A stretch of 64,000 nt of DNA from Acinetobacter sp. Marseille-Q1618. Lineage in GTDB: Bacteria; Pseudomonadota; Gammaproteobacteria; Pseudomonadales; Moraxellaceae. Both the position numbers and the translations under genes were made by a program. Each line of letters begins with the position of its first letter. Position 1 is the stretch's first letter. The stretch spans positions 744,001-808,000 of the forward strand of contig NZ_CADDWJ010000002.1 of assembly GCF_902809855.1 (NCBI RefSeq), in the 5' to 3' direction. Under the pieces are notes generated by a model, which saw only the letters and a list, made by a program, of their open reading frames with translations, had not been told where the DNA came from and ran no database searches. This document shows, piece after piece, positions 27,251 to 35,990 of the stretch.

Positions 27251-28411
27251 ATGTTTATCCCATACGGCAAACAAAATATTAGTCAGGCAGATATAGATGC
27301 TGTGGTCGATGTCTTACAATCTGACTTTTTAACACAAGGTCCTCAAGTGCCTACATTTGAAAAGTCAGTGGCACAATTAGTTGGGGCAAAACATGCTTTA
27401 GCGGTTAATAGTGCAACGTCTGCTTTACATATTGCTTGTTTGGCGTTGGGATTGGGTAAGGGAGATATCCTGTGGACATCTCCTATTACTTTTGTGGCTT
27501 CATCAAACTGTGCATTATATTGTAATGCTGATGTTGATTTTGTGGATATTGATCCTCAAACATATAACATATCTGTAACTGCTTTAAAGCTGAAATTAGA
27601 ACAAGCACAAAAAGACAATAAATTACCTAAAATTGTTGTACCAGTGCACTTATGTGGTCAACCTTGTGATATGGCAGAAATTTATGCACTTTCACAAGAA
27701 TATGGTTTTAAAATAATTGAAGATGCATCACATGCGATTGGTGGTAAATACCAGGAGTCTTATGTAGGTGCAGGACAATATTCTGATATTACTATTTTTA
27801 GTTTTCATCCTGTAAAAATTATTACTACAGCAGAAGGCGGTATGGCATTAACAAATAATGCTGAACTTGCTCAAAAAATGGATTTATTTAGAAGCCATGG
27901 TGTAACACGTAATCAAGAATTAATGAGTAAAGCACCTGAAGGTCCTTGGTATTATCAGCAAGTTGATCTTGGTTTTAACTACCGTATGACTGAACTGCAG
28001 GCTGCATTGGGTGTTTCTCAGATGCATCGCTTAGAACAATTTGTTGCTAAGCGTCATGAGATAGCAAAAATATATAATCAAATTTTGAAAGATTTACCTG
28101 TTATTTTGCCATATCAATTGCCTGAAACATATTCAGGATTACATTTATATGTAATACGATTGAAGCTTAATGAAATAAGTAAAACACGTAAAGAAGTATT
28201 TGAGCAATTACGTGAGAAAGGCATTGGTGTAAATGTACATTATATTCCTGTGCATACTCAGCCATATTATGAAAGCCTTGGATTTAAGCAGGGTGATTTC
28301 CCTGAAGCAGAATCATATTATGCTTCAGCAATTAGTTTGCCAATGTATCCAGATTTAACTCAAGAGCAAATTGATTATATTTACCAAACTTTGAAAGAGG
28401 TATTGGTCTAA
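27251..28411 (+). CDS. pseC: PseC, UDP-4-amino-4,6-dideoxy-N-acetyl-beta-L-altrosamine transaminase
   Basis: This PLP-dependent aminotransferase of the DegT/DnrJ/EryC1 family adds the 4-amino group using glutamate. The 386-residue protein has VNSATSALH (about residues 53-60), DASHAIGGKY and the PLP lysine in FSFHPVKII (Lys189). The NYRMTELQAALG and GINVHYIPVH-type segments also follow the family. It starts two bases after the pseB stop. The amino group it installs becomes N7 of pseudaminic acid and is the target of the two PseH-like acyltransferases nearby. Confidence 0.95.
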   Translation: MFIPYGKQNISQADIDAVVDVLQSDFLTQGPQVPTFEKSVAQLVGAKHALAVNSATSALHIACLALGLGKGDILWTSPITFVASSNCALYCNADVDFVDIDPQTYNISVTALKLKLEQAQKDNKLPKIVVPVHLCGQPCDMAEIYALSQEYGFKIIEDASHAIGGKYQESYVGAGQYSDITIFSFHPVKIITTAEGGMALTNNAELAQKMDLFRSHGVTRNQELMSKAPEGPWYYQQVDLGFNYRMTELQAALGVSQMHRLEQFVAKRHEIAKIYNQILKDLPVILPYQLPETYSGLHLYVIRLKLNEISKTRKEVFEQLREKGIGVNVHYIPVHTQPYYESLGFKQGDFPEAESYYASAISLPMYPDLTQEQIDYIYQTLKEVLV

Positions 28412-28412
28412 A

Positions 28413-29105
28413 ATGCAACTCGCTGTTATTCCTGCGCGAGGCGGAAGTAAGCGCATTCCTCGTAAAAATATTAAGCTATTTCATGGGAAACCAATGATTG
28501 CTTGGTCTATAGAAGCCGCATTAGAAAGTAATTGTTTCGATGAGGTATGGGTGTCTACTGATGATGCTGAAATTGCACAAGTCGCGCAGGAGTACGGTGC
28601 GAAAGTTCCATTTTTAAGGCCAGATGAGTTATCAGATGACTTTGCAACTACTGCTGATGTTATGCAGCATGCTGTAAAGTTTTTTGAAGAAGAAAAGCAA
28701 GTTTGCCCAGATTATGTATGTTGTTTATACGCTACAGCTCCATTTGTTATCCAGCAAGACTTGTTGAGTGGCTTGAATCTTATTCAGTCTGAAAAAGTTG
28801 ATTATGTATTTAGTGCTACGACTTTTCCTTTTCCAATTCAACGTGCAATAAAGTTGACGGAAAATGATCGTGTTGAAATGTTTTCACCTGAGTATTTCAA
28901 TACACGTTCGCAAGATTTACAAGAAGCTTGGCATGATGCTGGACAGTTTTATTGGGGAACAGCAGAGGCTTGGCTGAGTAAATCTACTGTATTCTCTAAT
29001 AAATCAATGATCATTGAGCTTCCTAGATTTAGAGTACAAGATATTGATACTCTAGAAGACTGGAAAAGGGCAGAGTTAATTGGTCAGGCGTTGTTAAAAG
29101 AATAA
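28413..29105 (+). CDS. pseF: PseF, CMP-pseudaminic acid synthetase
   Basis: PseF activates pseudaminic acid with CTP in the last pathway step. The 230-residue nucleotidyltransferase opens with the CMP-sugar synthetase motif AVIPARGGSKRIPRKNIK. WVSTDDAEIAQVA and LYATAPFV are typical family segments. It follows pseC with a one-base gap. Immediately downstream the operon is interrupted by two genes on the opposite strand (29108-30059), and the pathway resumes with pseG. Confidence 0.93.
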   Translation: MQLAVIPARGGSKRIPRKNIKLFHGKPMIAWSIEAALESNCFDEVWVSTDDAEIAQVAQEYGAKVPFLRPDELSDDFATTADVMQHAVKFFEEEKQVCPDYVCCLYATAPFVIQQDLLSGLNLIQSEKVDYVFSATTFPFPIQRAIKLTENDRVEMFSPEYFNTRSQDLQEAWHDAGQFYWGTAEAWLSKSTVFSNKSMIIELPRFRVQDIDTLEDWKRAELIGQALLKE

Positions 29106-29107
29106 GG

Positions 29108-29524
29108 TTATACCTTATTCTTTTTAAAAATTGTGTGTTGCACAAGAGCTTCGCCTGTAATGACTATATTTCCATTAGTGTCTAAAATATTGGTAGATAT
29201 TTTTGCACGACTTTTATTTTCATCAATTTCAAGTACATCTACTATTGCTGTATAAGTTGTGTTGATATACATTGGTCTTTTAAATGAAAGAGTTTGTTTT
29301 AAATAAATAGTGCCTTCGCCTGGAAAGTTAGTTCCTAAAATTTTAGAAAAAATACTACCACCTAGAAAACCATGAATAATTTTTTGTTTAAAAATAGTAT
29401 TAGATGCATATTTATCATCTAAATGAATAGGGTTTGTGTCTCCAGAAGCCTCGGAAAAAAGGATTACATGCTCTTGAGTAAAATGGAAATCTTCACGGTA
29501 TTGATAATTTAATAGGTTATCCAT
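29108..29524 (-). CDS. MaoC-like / PhaJ-type (R)-specific enoyl-CoA hydratase
   Basis: This 138-residue hot-dog-fold protein has the (R)-hydratase signature FSEASGDTNPIHLDDKYA, with the catalytic Asp29 and His34. Such enzymes hydrate crotonyl-CoA or longer enoyl-CoA to (R)-3-hydroxyacyl-CoA. It lies opposite in strand to the pseudaminic acid operon and overlaps the preceding PseH-like acyltransferase gene by eight bases, which implies coupled translation. Inference: it makes (R)-3-hydroxybutyryl-CoA as acyl donor for that transferase. A generic acyl-CoA role is possible but unlikely inside a capsule locus. Its stop is two bases from the pseF stop. Confidence 0.82.
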   Translation of the reverse strand: MDNLLNYQYREDFHFTQEHVILFSEASGDTNPIHLDDKYASNTIFKQKIIHGFLGGSIFSKILGTNFPGEGTIYLKQTLSFKRPMYINTTYTAIVDVLEIDENKSRAKISTNILDTNGNIVITGEALVQHTIFKKNKV

Positions 29525-30059
29525 AAATTTTCTCTTTTAATTGCTGTTTACATTTTTCCCAATCACTTTTGATGAGTCCTAGCCCAACAACATCAATTTT
29601 TTCTCCATTTTTAATACAATGTTCTCTAAAAAAAGCCTCTTTAACAAAGCCAAATTTTTCATGCATTGCAATGACTTTTCCATTAAAAGAGAAAACTTCA
29701 CATCTTAATTTATTTAAATTAAGTTCATTAAACACATACTCAATAATATTAAACTCAACTTTTGAACCAATTCCAGCTCCGCGTACAGATGTATCACCTA
29801 AGTAAAAAGCCCAAAAACAACTACTTAAGTTTCTATTGATTTCTGAAATACTTGCCAAACCTAAGGGCTTTTCTTGATACTCAATAATCCAGTATTTAGA
29901 AGTAGGATCATCTTTAACCTTATTGAACCATTTTTTTTGATTTTCTTCAGTAATATAAGTATCAGTATACATATACTTGGAAACATCTGATGAGTTTCGC
30001 CAATTTCTTACCAGTTCTAAATCTGAGGCAGATAAAGGTTTTAAAGTAATGTCATTCAT
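29517..30059 (-). CDS. Second PseH-like GNAT N-acyltransferase
   Basis: This 180-residue GNAT protein resembles PseH: LVRNWRNSSDVSKYMYTD near the N-terminus, ENQKKWFNKV, a CoA-binding loop SVRGAGIGSKVE, and NKLRCEVFSFNGKVIAMHEKFGF. It shares layout with the PseH at 31211-31705 but differs widely in sequence. It is transcribed against the operon and translationally coupled to the PhaJ-like hydratase. Inference: it transfers a 3-hydroxyacyl group to the 4-amino position of the pseudaminic acid precursor. No strong Shine-Dalgarno sequence precedes the ATG. Confidence 0.82.
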   Translation of the reverse strand: MNDITLKPLSASDLELVRNWRNSSDVSKYMYTDTYITEENQKKWFNKVKDDPTSKYWIIEYQEKPLGLASISEINRNLSSCFWAFYLGDTSVRGAGIGSKVEFNIIEYVFNELNLNKLRCEVFSFNGKVIAMHEKFGFVKEAFFREHCIKNGEKIDVVGLGLIKSDWEKCKQQLKEKIYG

Positions 30060-30128
30060 TTGTATTTGAAATCTTTAATTAAACTAGAAAATGTTAATAT
30101 AGCTTAAAATTTAATATTAGGGTTAAAA

Positions 30129-31214
30129 ATGAATTTTTTTTTTAGATGTGATGCTTCGATCAGTATAGGAAGTGGGCATGTAATGAGATGTTTGACTCTT
30201 GCTAACCTATTGAAAAATAAAGGTGAATCATGTAGATTTCTCTGTAAAAATTTGGATGGAAATTTGATTCAATTTATAAAAAGAAGTGGTTATGATGTAG
30301 ATGTAATTGAACCCGAAATAAATTTTCAAAATAATGAATTTTATCATTCAAGTTGGTTGCAAAGTACGCAAGAATATGATGCAAAACAATGTCTAAGATT
30401 TATTCAGGGAAGCGATAGAGACAATAATATTGTAATAGTGGATCATTATGCTTTATCCCAATCTTGGGAAAATATTATACGTTCTGTTTCGCATAAAATG
30501 ATAGCAATTGATGATTTGGCAGATAGAAAACATCATGTTGAATTATTAATAGATAGTGGGCTATCTCGTAAAGATAAAGATTATGATGGCTTGGTTAATG
30601 AAACATGTCAGTTGTTAATAGGTGTAAAGTTTGTACCCTTACGTCCAGAGTTTACATGTTTTCATAAACTAGCAACTAAAATAAGAAATCCAAATGATAT
30701 TAAAAAAATTTTAATTAACTTAGGTGGGGTGGATAAAGATAATTTGACTTCAAAAATACTTCAGATTTTGGAAAATGACTATAATAAAAAAGATGTGATT
30801 TTTGACGTAATTTTGGGTACTACTTCCCCTTGGATTGAAAGCATACAAAAAATGACAAAAAATATGAAAAACAAAATAAATATTCATGTAGGAGTAAGTA
30901 ATATTCATGAATTCATGCTAAATGCAGATATAGCAATTGGTGCTGCTGGAAGTACCTCATGGGAGCGATGTTGTTTAGGTTTACCTACAGTTTTAATATG
31001 TATTGCACAAAATCAAATTCAATTAGCAAATGACCTTGATCAATTGGGTGTTGCAAAAATGCTTAAAAGTGAAAATTTAGAAGAAGGATTGATTTTAAAG
31101 ATACAGGAATTATCAAGTATGCGATTACGAGAAATGAGTCAGCGTTGTCTTCAGTTGATTGATGGTCAGGGTGCAAATAGAATTTTATCTGCTATAGAGT
31201 TGTTATATAGATGA
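30129..31214 (+). CDS. pseG: PseG, UDP-2,4-diacetamido-2,4,6-trideoxy-beta-L-altropyranose hydrolase
   Basis: PseG removes UDP from the di-N-acylated sugar to free it for condensation. The 361-residue GT-B-like hydrolase opens with the family motif FRCDASISIGSGHVMRCLTLA. IVDHYALSQSWE, IDDLADRKH and the C-terminal IAIGAAGSTSWERCCLGLP also fit. The ATG lies 69 bases from the divergent acyltransferase start, so this gap may carry a second promoter. The stop overlaps the pseH start by four bases (ATGA). Confidence 0.92.
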   Translation: MNFFFRCDASISIGSGHVMRCLTLANLLKNKGESCRFLCKNLDGNLIQFIKRSGYDVDVIEPEINFQNNEFYHSSWLQSTQEYDAKQCLRFIQGSDRDNNIVIVDHYALSQSWENIIRSVSHKMIAIDDLADRKHHVELLIDSGLSRKDKDYDGLVNETCQLLIGVKFVPLRPEFTCFHKLATKIRNPNDIKKILINLGGVDKDNLTSKILQILENDYNKKDVIFDVILGTTSPWIESIQKMTKNMKNKINIHVGVSNIHEFMLNADIAIGAAGSTSWERCCLGLPTVLICIAQNQIQLANDLDQLGVAKMLKSENLEEGLILKIQELSSMRLREMSQRCLQLIDGQGANRILSAIELLYR

Positions 31215-31705
31215 AAGCTGAACTTAAAAAAATAGAATTAAATGATTTAGAAATGCTATTGAGTTGGCGAAATGATGTAAGTGTTAGAAAATGGATGTAT
31301 TCTTCACAAGAAATAAGTTTAGATCAGCATATAAAATGGTATAATGACTTAAGTACATCTCAACAGCAATTAGGTTTCATTTTTTATTATAATAATGAGC
31401 CAATGGGATTTGTTTCATTTCATCTTGATAAACACTTTTGCGAATGGGGGTTTTATATTAAACCTAATGCTAGGAAGGGTGTGGGTATGATATTGGGACA
31501 AACAGCAATTCAATATGCATTTGATATTTTGGGTGTTCAGAAAATATTTGGGCAGGTTCTAGCTTTTAATGAAAGATCAGTTTCTTTTCATTTGAAGTTG
31601 GGATTTAAACAAGAAGGTTTGCTTAGACAACATTTTAAAGATAGTCGTGGAGAGTTTGATATTTTTCAATTCGGGCTATTGAAATCAGAATGGTTAGAGA
31701 GATAA
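31211..31705 (+). CDS. pseH: PseH, UDP-4-amino-4,6-dideoxy-beta-L-AltNAc N-acetyltransferase
   Basis: PseH acetylates the 4-amino group that PseC installed. The 164-residue GNAT protein has LLSWRNDVSVRKWMYSSQ, the DQHIKWYNDL segment, a CoA loop (PNARKGVGMILGQ) and FNERSVSFHLKLGFKQEGLLRQH. It overlaps pseG by four bases and ends two bases before pseI. This is the canonical member in the pathway; another PseH-like gene lies on the opposite strand at 29517-30059. Confidence 0.9.
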   Translation: MKAELKKIELNDLEMLLSWRNDVSVRKWMYSSQEISLDQHIKWYNDLSTSQQQLGFIFYYNNEPMGFVSFHLDKHFCEWGFYIKPNARKGVGMILGQTAIQYAFDILGVQKIFGQVLAFNERSVSFHLKLGFKQEGLLRQHFKDSRGEFDIFQFGLLKSEWLER

Positions 31706-31707
31706 AG

Positions 31708-32757
31708 ATGAATAAAAAAATTCAGATTAATGGACGAGATATTGGAGTTGATTTTCCTCCATATATCATTGCTGAGCTATCTGCAAACCACAATGGTAGT
31801 TTAGAGACTGCTCTAAAAATTATTGAACAAGCCAAACTTTGTGGTGCAGATGCGATCAAACTACAAACATATAAAGCAGACACTATTACTTTAGACAGTC
31901 GTAATGAAGAGTTCATGATTCGAGGCGGTCTCTGGGATGGGCAATCATTATTTGAGCTTTATGAAAAAGCACATATGCCTTGGGAATGGCACAAACCTTT
32001 ATTTGATTATGCACGTAAATTAGATATTACGATGTTTAGTTCACCTTTTGATCGTACAGCAGTGGACTTATTAGAGGATTTAAATGCGCCTGCTTATAAA
32101 ATTGCATCTTTTGAAGCAATTGATTTGCCTTTGATTAAATATGTTGCATCGACAGGCAAACCTATGATTATTTCAACGGGTATGGCTGATGAGGCAGAAA
32201 TTTCAGAAGCAATTCAAGCTGCTTATGATGGTGGTTGTAAAGAACTTGTCGTTTTACATTGTGTGAGTGGTTATCCTGCTCCTGCAGAAGATTATAATTT
32301 GTTGACATTGCAAGATATGGCAAAGCGTTTTGATGTGCCAGTTGGTCTATCTGACCATACTTTAGATAATACAACTGCCATTGCTTCTGTCGTGTTAGGT
32401 GCTTGTGTAATAGAAAAGCATTTTACTTTGGATCGTAATGGTGGTGGACCAGATGATAGTTTTTCACTGGAGCCTGGTGAGCTGAAGCAACTATGCACAG
32501 GTTCAAAAACAGCATGGCAAGCGCTAGGTAAAGTAGATTATGGTCGTAAATCAAGTGAGCAAGGCAATGCACAGTTCCGACGTTCTCTTTATTTTGTAAA
32601 AGATATGAAAGCTGGGGAAGTTGTTGATGAATCTAGCATTCGTAGTGTCCGTCCTGGCTTTGGCTTAGCCCCTAAGTCTTATGATGAAATTTTAGGTAAA
32701 ACTTTAGTGCAAGATGTAGAAAAAAATACTGCGACACGTTTAGATTTATTTAAATAA
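31708..32757 (+). CDS. pseI: PseI, pseudaminic acid synthase
   Basis: PseI condenses the free diacylated altrose derivative with phosphoenolpyruvate to form pseudaminic acid. The 349-residue NeuB-family enzyme has IIAELSANHNGSLETAL at the start, DAIKLQTYKADT, FSSPFDRTAVDLL and KIASFEAIDLPLI. SDHT and IEKHFTLDRNGGGPDDSFSLEP follow, and a C-terminal SAF antifreeze-like domain begins near residue 290 (RRSLYFVKDMKAGEV). ATG 31708 is preferred over 31690 because AGAGAG lies just upstream and the normal N-terminus follows. Confidence 0.95.
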   Translation: MNKKIQINGRDIGVDFPPYIIAELSANHNGSLETALKIIEQAKLCGADAIKLQTYKADTITLDSRNEEFMIRGGLWDGQSLFELYEKAHMPWEWHKPLFDYARKLDITMFSSPFDRTAVDLLEDLNAPAYKIASFEAIDLPLIKYVASTGKPMIISTGMADEAEISEAIQAAYDGGCKELVVLHCVSGYPAPAEDYNLLTLQDMAKRFDVPVGLSDHTLDNTTAIASVVLGACVIEKHFTLDRNGGGPDDSFSLEPGELKQLCTGSKTAWQALGKVDYGRKSSEQGNAQFRRSLYFVKDMKAGEVVDESSIRSVRPGFGLAPKSYDEILGKTLVQDVEKNTATRLDLFK

Positions 32758-32759
32758 TA

Positions 32760-33959
32760 ATGCGTATTTTAAAAGACAGTTTTATTTATTTAGCGGGGGA
32801 GCTTTTTGCAAAAAGTCTCCCTTTTCTCATGTTGCCTTATTTAACCCGAAAATTGGGACCTGAAGGCTTTGGTGAGTTATCTTATTATCTTACTTGGTTG
32901 GCTTTATTTGGAATTTTTATTGGGCTAAGTCAGGAAGGGGCGGTTACTCGTTATTTTTACTTTTATGGTGAAAAAGCTTTAAATACTGTAGTTACAGCAG
33001 GTTATTTATACAATGTTGTGATTTCAGCAATACTACTTTTAGGCTGTTGGTTTTTCCAAGCTGAAATTATGGCATATATTGTACTCGCAACCATGTTTCA
33101 GTCTTTTGTTAATGTACAGTTGGCCTTGCGTCAGTGCCAAAAACAACCTTTCAAATATATAACAATCCAAATCATACTTTCCCTTACTAATGTTGTTTTT
33201 ACGGTGGCTGCTTTAGAGCTATTTAGTGAAGACTTAGTTGCCTATCGAATTTTAGCAATTGTTGTTGCAAATGCATTAACATTCTTTATTGCTAGCGTTG
33301 TGCTAGGAAATTTATTTTCTACTGAAAATAAACTGACAGTAAACCGACTAAAACTCAGTGTTTTGTATTTGTTTTCTTTTGGTGTGCCGCTGATTTTGCA
33401 TCAATCGAGCTTTTTTATAAAAGGACAGTTGGATCGTTTGTTTATTTATGAACACTACTCGAAAGCTGAGTTGGGAATTTTCTCGGCGGGAGTGCAAGTG
33501 GCTGCTGTGCTACCTATTGTATTAATGGCTCTAAATAAAGCAATAGTGCCATATTATTATCAAAATTTAAAAGAAAAAAAATTATCTATACAAACTATCA
33601 AGAAATACACACTTCTTTGTATGCCATTGTGTATAATTCCTGCCTTAATTGGTTTTGTGTTACCCGAAAGTTTTTATGTATGGTTTTTGGGTGAAAAGTA
33701 TGTAGAATCAAAGTATTACGTGGTAATGTATTTGTTAGGTTATGGTGCGAATTTACCTTATCTAATGCTAGTTAATTATTTGTTTTTTCATGCTAAAAAT
33801 AAGTTAATTGCTAGCGTTACTTTTATAAGTTCAATATTCTATGTGGTTCTAATGATTGTTTTAGGACAGTATTCTATAGAATATATTCCTTATGCGCTAA
33901 TCTTATCAAATCTTTTAATGGTTGTGATGTTATGGAAATATGTAATAAAGAAAAAATAA
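32760..33959 (+). CDS. wzx: Wzx, capsule repeat-unit flippase
   Basis: Wzx moves the undecaprenyl-linked repeat unit to the periplasm. This 399-residue polytopic protein has about 12 hydrophobic segments and the polysaccharide biosynthesis (MATE-like) opening FIYLAGELFAKSLPFLMLPYL followed by KLGPEGFGEL. The ATG comes two bases after the pseI stop. The stop overlaps the next gene by 28 bases. Its position beside a predicted pseudaminyltransferase and wzy fits the usual order in pseudaminic acid K loci. Confidence 0.92.
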   Translation: MRILKDSFIYLAGELFAKSLPFLMLPYLTRKLGPEGFGELSYYLTWLALFGIFIGLSQEGAVTRYFYFYGEKALNTVVTAGYLYNVVISAILLLGCWFFQAEIMAYIVLATMFQSFVNVQLALRQCQKQPFKYITIQIILSLTNVVFTVAALELFSEDLVAYRILAIVVANALTFFIASVVLGNLFSTENKLTVNRLKLSVLYLFSFGVPLILHQSSFFIKGQLDRLFIYEHYSKAELGIFSAGVQVAAVLPIVLMALNKAIVPYYYQNLKEKKLSIQTIKKYTLLCMPLCIIPALIGFVLPESFYVWFLGEKYVESKYYVVMYLLGYGANLPYLMLVNYLFFHAKNKLIASVTFISSIFYVVLMIVLGQYSIEYIPYALILSNLLMVVMLWKYVIKKK

Positions 33960-34900
33960 TACTTTTAGGTTTTTCAATTATAAGTCCTTTACATTTAATG
34001 AATTTCATGACTATTTATATGGCTAATAGAGATTCATATGGATCGGCTTACGTTGGGCTTTCAGGTTTTTTAAAGTCTAGGAATGTACCAGAAAGATATT
34101 TAGATTTTTGTAGAAAGCAGGGTGTTACCTTTTTTGAAATTAGTGATATAGATAGTATTCTATTGAATAATAAAAAAATGAAATTTGATTTTGTTTTTAT
34201 TAATGCATATGCTTTTAAAGCAGTATTAAAAAAACTATATAATATAAGAAATATTTATTTTATTGATGAAGGAATATCAACATACTCAACTAAAAAACAT
34301 TTAATTAAAATAAATAAAATTGAAAAAAATTTTGTCTATTATAGAAATTATTTTGTTAAGTTTTTTCTTAGTATTTTTTTTGAAATATTTTTTTTTGGCA
34401 GAATTAAAAAATTAAACTTTTTTAATAAAGAAGACTATATAGTCAATATTGATTTTAAGAATGCGTTTGTGAATGTTTTAAAAAGAATACCTGATGAAGA
34501 GAGGTTTTTGAAAAAGGAAAATGTGGTTTTGTATTGTTCACAACCTTTTTTAGAGCTAAATAAAGTTAGTGAAATTGATTTAAAAAAATCTTTAACTTCA
34601 ATAAAAAGTAAAGTAGAAGATAAAGGTTATTCTTTATTAATAAAAAAACATCCTGCGGAACATATGTTTGATTATGAAAGTAATGGATTTGAGGTTTTAG
34701 AATTTGATGGGATGTTGGAGGAATATATAGTGAAGTATCCTATTATATCCTTAATTTCTAAGAACTCTACAAGTTCACTTTTGGCGAATGCTTTAATTAA
34801 TATTCCTAGTTATATTTTAGATTATAATGACTCTGAAAGTTTAGATGAAAATTTAAAGGTATTATTCTCAAAGTATTGTATCCCTTTTGAATTATTTTAA
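33932..34900 (+). CDS. Sialyltransferase-type (KpsS/polysialyltransferase-like) glycosyltransferase, probable pseudaminyltransferase
   Basis: This 322-residue protein is not a GT4 or GT2 enzyme. It carries the signature motifs of bacterial sialyltransferases in order: an acidic D/E-D/E-G motif in YFIDEGIST (about residue 109), an HP motif in IKKHPAE (about residue 248) and a Ser-rich motif in ISKNSTSS (about residue 285). With a full CMP-pseudaminic acid pathway upstream, the likely job is transfer of pseudaminic acid to the repeat unit. In A. baumannii K2-type loci a KpsS-like gene occupies the same place after wzx. It is very AT-rich, with many Phe and Lys. Confidence 0.75.
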   Translation: MEICNKEKIILLGFSIISPLHLMNFMTIYMANRDSYGSAYVGLSGFLKSRNVPERYLDFCRKQGVTFFEISDIDSILLNNKKMKFDFVFINAYAFKAVLKKLYNIRNIYFIDEGISTYSTKKHLIKINKIEKNFVYYRNYFVKFFLSIFFEIFFFGRIKKLNFFNKEDYIVNIDFKNAFVNVLKRIPDEERFLKKENVVLYCSQPFLELNKVSEIDLKKSLTSIKSKVEDKGYSLLIKKHPAEHMFDYESNGFEVLEFDGMLEEYIVKYPIISLISKNSTSSLLANALINIPSYILDYNDSESLDENLKVLFSKYCIPFELF

Positions 34901-34913
34901 AGAGTTAAATTAA

Positions 34914-35990
34914 ATGTCTAGCATAGCTTTTTTAATTGGTAGTATAAATCATTCAGGCGGTACAGAAAGAGTCACCACTTTAATTGCAAACGAACTAGCG
35001 AAAGCTAATTATGAGGTTTCTATTCTGAGCTTATGGGATGGCGATCAATCTTTCTTTGTTTTAGATAGTAAAATTAACGTTACCTCACTATTTCCACAGC
35101 AAATTTCAATGCGGAAAAATTTTTTTTCAGCAGTTTCAAAAATACGCCAATTTTGTATCAATAATAAAATAGATACCTTAATTGTTGTAGATAGTATTTC
35201 TTGTGTTTTTACTGTTCCTGCATTGTTAGGGCTGAACATAAAGCATATCTGTTGGGAACATTTTAATTTAAAAGTAAATTTAGGTTCTAAGTTTCGCGAT
35301 TTAGGACGTTGGATGGCATCGAAGTGGTGTGATAAAATCGTTACATTAACAGAGCGTGATAAGAGCTTTTGGGATGAAAATTTTGGGTTGACGTCTACGA
35401 ATAAAGTCATTGCGATCGCTAATCCTAGCCCCTTCTCACTACAAGATAATGTACCATCATTAGAGTATAAAAATATTTTATGTGTAGGACGGCTGACTTA
35501 TCAAAAAGGTTTTGATCTGCTTATTCCTGCTTGGGCCAAGATTGCTGATACGTTAGTGGGTTGGAAAATTACGATTGTGGGCACTGGTGAAGATGAAGAA
35601 ATGCTTAAACAGATGGCGATTGACTACAAGGTAGATCAATCTATTGATTTTGTTGGACAACAAAAGAATATGGATCAGTTTTATAGAAAAGCTTCTTTTT
35701 TCTGTATGAGTTCTCGGTTTGAAGGATTGCCAATGGTCTTGTTGGAAGCGCAAAGCTATGGCTTGCCAATTGTAGCATTTGATTGTGATACTGGACCTGC
35801 TGAAGTTATTGTAAATAGTAAAAATGGTTTTTTGACTAAGAAAGAAGATATTAGGTCACTTACAGAAAGCATTGTAAGTTTAGTCCATACAGATTATTTT
35901 GAAAGCTTTATTCAGGCTTCATTTGAAAAAAGTGATGGTTTTAATATTAAAAATATTATCCAGCATTGGAGTAAAGTAATTGAAGATTGA
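34914..35990 (+). CDS. GT4-family glycosyltransferase
   Basis: This 358-residue GT-B enzyme has the N-terminal acceptor-side motif GSINHSGGTERVTTLIANEL. The C-terminal sugar-nucleotide half (ILCVGRLTYQKGFDLLI) contains an E-x7-E motif in SSRFEGLPMVLLEAQSYGLP. It builds one linkage of the capsule repeat; the donor sugar cannot be told from sequence. It starts 13 bases after the preceding gene. Its end overlaps the TTG start of wzy by 11 bases, and the wzy Shine-Dalgarno sequence lies inside this gene. Confidence 0.88.
   Translation: MSSIAFLIGSINHSGGTERVTTLIANELAKANYEVSILSLWDGDQSFFVLDSKINVTSLFPQQISMRKNFFSAVSKIRQFCINNKIDTLIVVDSISCVFTVPALLGLNIKHICWEHFNLKVNLGSKFRDLGRWMASKWCDKIVTLTERDKSFWDENFGLTSTNKVIAIANPSPFSLQDNVPSLEYKNILCVGRLTYQKGFDLLIPAWAKIADTLVGWKITIVGTGEDEEMLKQMAIDYKVDQSIDFVGQQKNMDQFYRKASFFCMSSRFEGLPMVLLEAQSYGLPIVAFDCDTGPAEVIVNSKNGFLTKKEDIRSLTESIVSLVHTDYFESFIQASFEKSDGFNIKNIIQHWSKVIED

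Noticed and set aside
29108..29524. PhaJ-like gene as part of polyhydroxyalkanoate metabolism
   Set aside because: No phaC, phaA or phaB gene is nearby and the gene is coupled to a sugar N-acyltransferase, so a capsule role is more economical.
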